Below, piece by piece: positions 62,120-64,000 of a stretch of DNA of 64,000 nt. The DNA is taken from the NCBI GenBank assembly GCA_000442125.1, contig KE546970.1:1790667-1854666 (forward strand). Reading direction: 5' to 3'. Positions within the stretch are counted from its first letter, which is position 1, and every line of letters begins with the position of its first letter. The position numbers were made by a program, and so were the translations under genes. Origin of the DNA: Opeltia flavorubescens (Eukaryota; Ascomycota; Lecanoromycetes; Teloschistales; Teloschistaceae). The notes under the pieces were generated by a model. It saw only the letters and a program-made list of their open reading frames with translations. It had not been told where the DNA came from and made no database searches.

Positions 62120-62365
62120 TTAGTGCGCGAAGTTGGTGTAGTGGGGTTTAAGGCTTAGTTTTTCGAGGTGAGGTGACTGGTTTATATGAAGGGTACGTTC
62201 CTTCCTATTGCCAGTGATCTTAAGGCCAAGGATCTTCCTCATCTCCCCCGGGTCCTTGACTTTGAAGATTATCTGGAACTCTTTCTTGAAACATTGAATT
62301 GTTCGTGACGCAGATCCGACATCATCAACGTACAGCAGAAGAATCATGCAGCGATCACTGTTCAT
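62120..62365 (-). mobile_element. Ty1/copia reverse transcriptase fragment, not RIPped
   Basis: An 81-codon minus-strand frame begins near L-L-L-Y-V-D-D-V, the copia RT active-site box. It continues with F-K-K-E-F-x-x-I-F-K-V-K-D-P-G-E-M and I-L-G-L-K-I-T, both standard copia RT landmarks. It ends at a stop after about 80 residues. LTRs, RNase H and integrase are absent nearby, so this is an isolated scrap. Unlike the block at 1-18,950 it has normal composition with CpA intact. Confidence 0.8.
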
Positions 62366-62557
62366 CGCAGGTGTGGGTTAATCAGCCATTACCAAAATTC
62401 CATGTTGGAACAACCTTTGACTCGAACTCAACTATCGGATCTAATCCTACGCGGTTCTATGAATATATATATGCTTGCCTGGCGCCATATTTAGATTGCC
62501 CCGACGATAATGAACCCTCCGGATGTTATCGTCATAACTCAACCAGGAACTAACATT

Positions 62558-63528
62558 CTAGATCTCGTCGGCCCTAGTGATTTGAGGGTAGAAATCCGGC
62601 AAGTCCTTCTCCATATGATTCTTAAACCAAACCTTGACGACATCAGCGTAACCGGTTTCCTTGGTGCAGAATTTGAATCGCTCATGCTGGTCCAAATCCT
62701 TTGCATGTTCACTGAGATAGCGGTAGCATGCTGTCAGGTGCGGCTGCGCTGCCCACTCGGAGAGCTTGGCCCAGCTTCGGCACATACGCGTTTGCGTGGG
62801 AAGATCCTTTTGGTCCGGGAAGGAAGTGTAATGGGGTGTATCATCAGCACTGCAGATAATCGCATCGCGAACTGCGTCGAGACAGTGAGTAATATGACTG
62901 AGCTCGTACGTCTGGTTTCTGCCGAGATTCCATTCAGTTATACTCATATGAATACTTTTCTGTGCGCTATCAGTATCGATATATTGAATCATGCCCTGTC
63001 GATAGTAACTTACTAGGCAGTGGAGATCATGAAAGCCGCTCACGTAGAATATAGACTTGTTTTCATCCCAGGGGAAGCGCCCCGAGATAGTTGGGAGACC
63101 TTCTTTCTTGACGAATTCATCGGTCAAAGCAAGCATTCCGGTGTCGATGTCGATACTTGTTTCCCATAGCTTGCTTGCTTCTTCTAGATTGGTGCTCGAG
63201 TAAGGCGACTTCTTCAAGTAGGGTCGTGGGGTATCCCGAGATAATTTGGCTAGAATCATGAGCTTTGGGTCTCGACTTCGAGGGTTGACTCACCCCAATG
63301 AGAAACATCCGACGGTGAAGACATCCAAAGCACCGTCACGATGACAATCAAGACGATGTTCAGAGAAGCGGAAGCCAAAATGAATCCTTTTGGCCCGGCG
63401 CCAAAGTCTCGCGGGTGAAGCCATCTCAAGGCAGGCGGTTTGCCGCTCAACATACTCTTCTCTTCTTCACAGTCATCTTCAGGTAGGAGCCGACTGTAGC
63501 TCTTGCTACCTTGGTAGGGGAAGACCAT
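62558..63528 (-). CDS. UstYa-like (DUF3328) oxidase-family protein
   Basis: There are three exons: 63528-63294, 63249-63014 and 62959-62558. Introns are 44 and 54 bp, giving 290 residues. The cytosolic N-terminus is about 48 residues, with one membrane anchor at about 49-70. The two family motifs H-x-x-H-C are at 152-156 (HDLHC) and 179-183 (HITHC), the first cut by the second intron immediately after its Leu. A conserved W-A-x-L-S-E-W follows later. UstYa-type proteins act in ustiloxin- and cyclochlorotine-type peptide maturation, where they carry out oxidative cyclisation or chlorination in the secretory pathway. The start at 63,528 is preferred over 63,567 because it gives the usual short tail. 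No precursor peptide gene is visible in the window. Confidence 0.85.
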
Positions 63529-64000
63529 CTTTCCTGAGATCAGATTTGAAAGAGTAACACTCAGCATTGCTTTTCAAGACGAAAACGATTTTAGATATGT
63601 TTTATCAATTTGTCTAATAGGAGCTTGCCAACAGAATAGAATTTCTAGCTGAAGGAGGACCTACACCAAAAGGCCAGAATCTTGCCAAGAGAGCAGGGAG
63701 TCTTGCGCGATTTCAAGTCTTCTTAGACATGGCTTGGCACTTCAAAATGCAGCCAGATAACCCGCATGAGTTATGCATATCGACCAGTCGATATGTCTCA
63801 GTACTGTGGGAAAATTAATAGAATTGGGGTCGTCAGTGAACATGCAGCGCCTGATTCAGTGTTCATTCGGTGAAAGACAGCTGTTACCATAACGATAAGT
63901 TGCAGTCGTGGCCGGCTGCATCTATGTCTGGCCAGGAGACTACATTATCTAAGACAGCATATTTCTTCGGACCCAAAGTCGCCGAGCCAGGCAGGCCGAG
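63529..64000. other. Upstream region of the UstYa-like gene, window end
   Basis: About 470 bp of promoter-like sequence without a gene. Further cluster members, if any, would lie beyond the window. Confidence 0.5.

Noticed and set aside
1-64000. CRISPR arrays, bacterial operons, phage or rRNA genes
   Set aside because: No such repeats or genes were seen; intron-containing fungal genes dominate.

Overview
The window looks like nuclear DNA of a filamentous ascomycete (Pezizomycotina). The evidence is short 44-90 bp spliceosomal introns, Zn2Cys6 regulators, a non-reducing polyketide synthase (NR-PKS) with a SAT domain, UstYa/DUF3328 and glutaminase-A families, and a long block mutated by repeat-induced point mutation (RIP). 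I cannot name the species.

Region 1, about 1-18,950, is extremely AT-rich and almost free of CpA and TpG, the signature of RIP. It holds two nested, dead LTR retrotransposons. Element 1 (887-8079, + strand, 205-bp LTRs, target duplication TTAAA) is a Ty3/gypsy chromovirus with recognisable RT, RNase H, integrase and chromodomain relics. Element 2 (10,217-16,653, - strand, 423-bp LTRs, duplication T[C/T]TTT) is a second Ty3/gypsy element with a zinc-knuckle gag and RT relics. Both sit in older repeat sequence that I could not identify. Composition switches sharply near 18,950, and a truncated DUF3176-like membrane protein gene lies just beyond the border.

Region 2, 20.4-38.8 kb, reads as a secondary-metabolite cluster. 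It contains an MFS exporter (-), an AflR-type Zn2Cys6 regulator (+), a 7-exon NR-PKS with the order SAT-KS-AT-PT-ACP-ACP-TE (+, about 2187 aa), a truncated flavin amine oxidase relic (-), a class I methyltransferase (+) and a second Zn2Cys6 regulator (-). All PKS catalytic residues that I could check are present, so the synthase looks functional. The integral thioesterase, the single methyltransferase and the absence of any P450 or flavin monooxygenase within the window suggest a lightly tailored aromatic polyketide; its identity is open. One perfect TCG-N5-CGA site lies about 335 bp upstream of the PKS start.

Region 3, 39.4-58.3 kb, is mixed. It has an adenosine/N6-methyl-AMP deaminase family gene, a secreted glutaminase-A-like protein, a coiled-coil protein and a run of secreted or membrane-anchored proteins. 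The latter include a Ser/Thr-rich protein with a carbohydrate-binding-like domain, two small Cys-containing secreted proteins, a secreted protein gene with an in-frame stop, a multi-pass membrane protein and a signal-peptide/Ser-Thr/TM protein.

Region 4, 60.2-63.6 kb, has a CorA-like membrane transporter, a non-RIPped Ty1/copia RT fragment and a UstYa-like (DUF3328) gene. Several genes show a repeated pattern: exons start C-rich and end G-rich on the coding strand. All splice models are by eye from reading frame, splice consensus and family resemblance.
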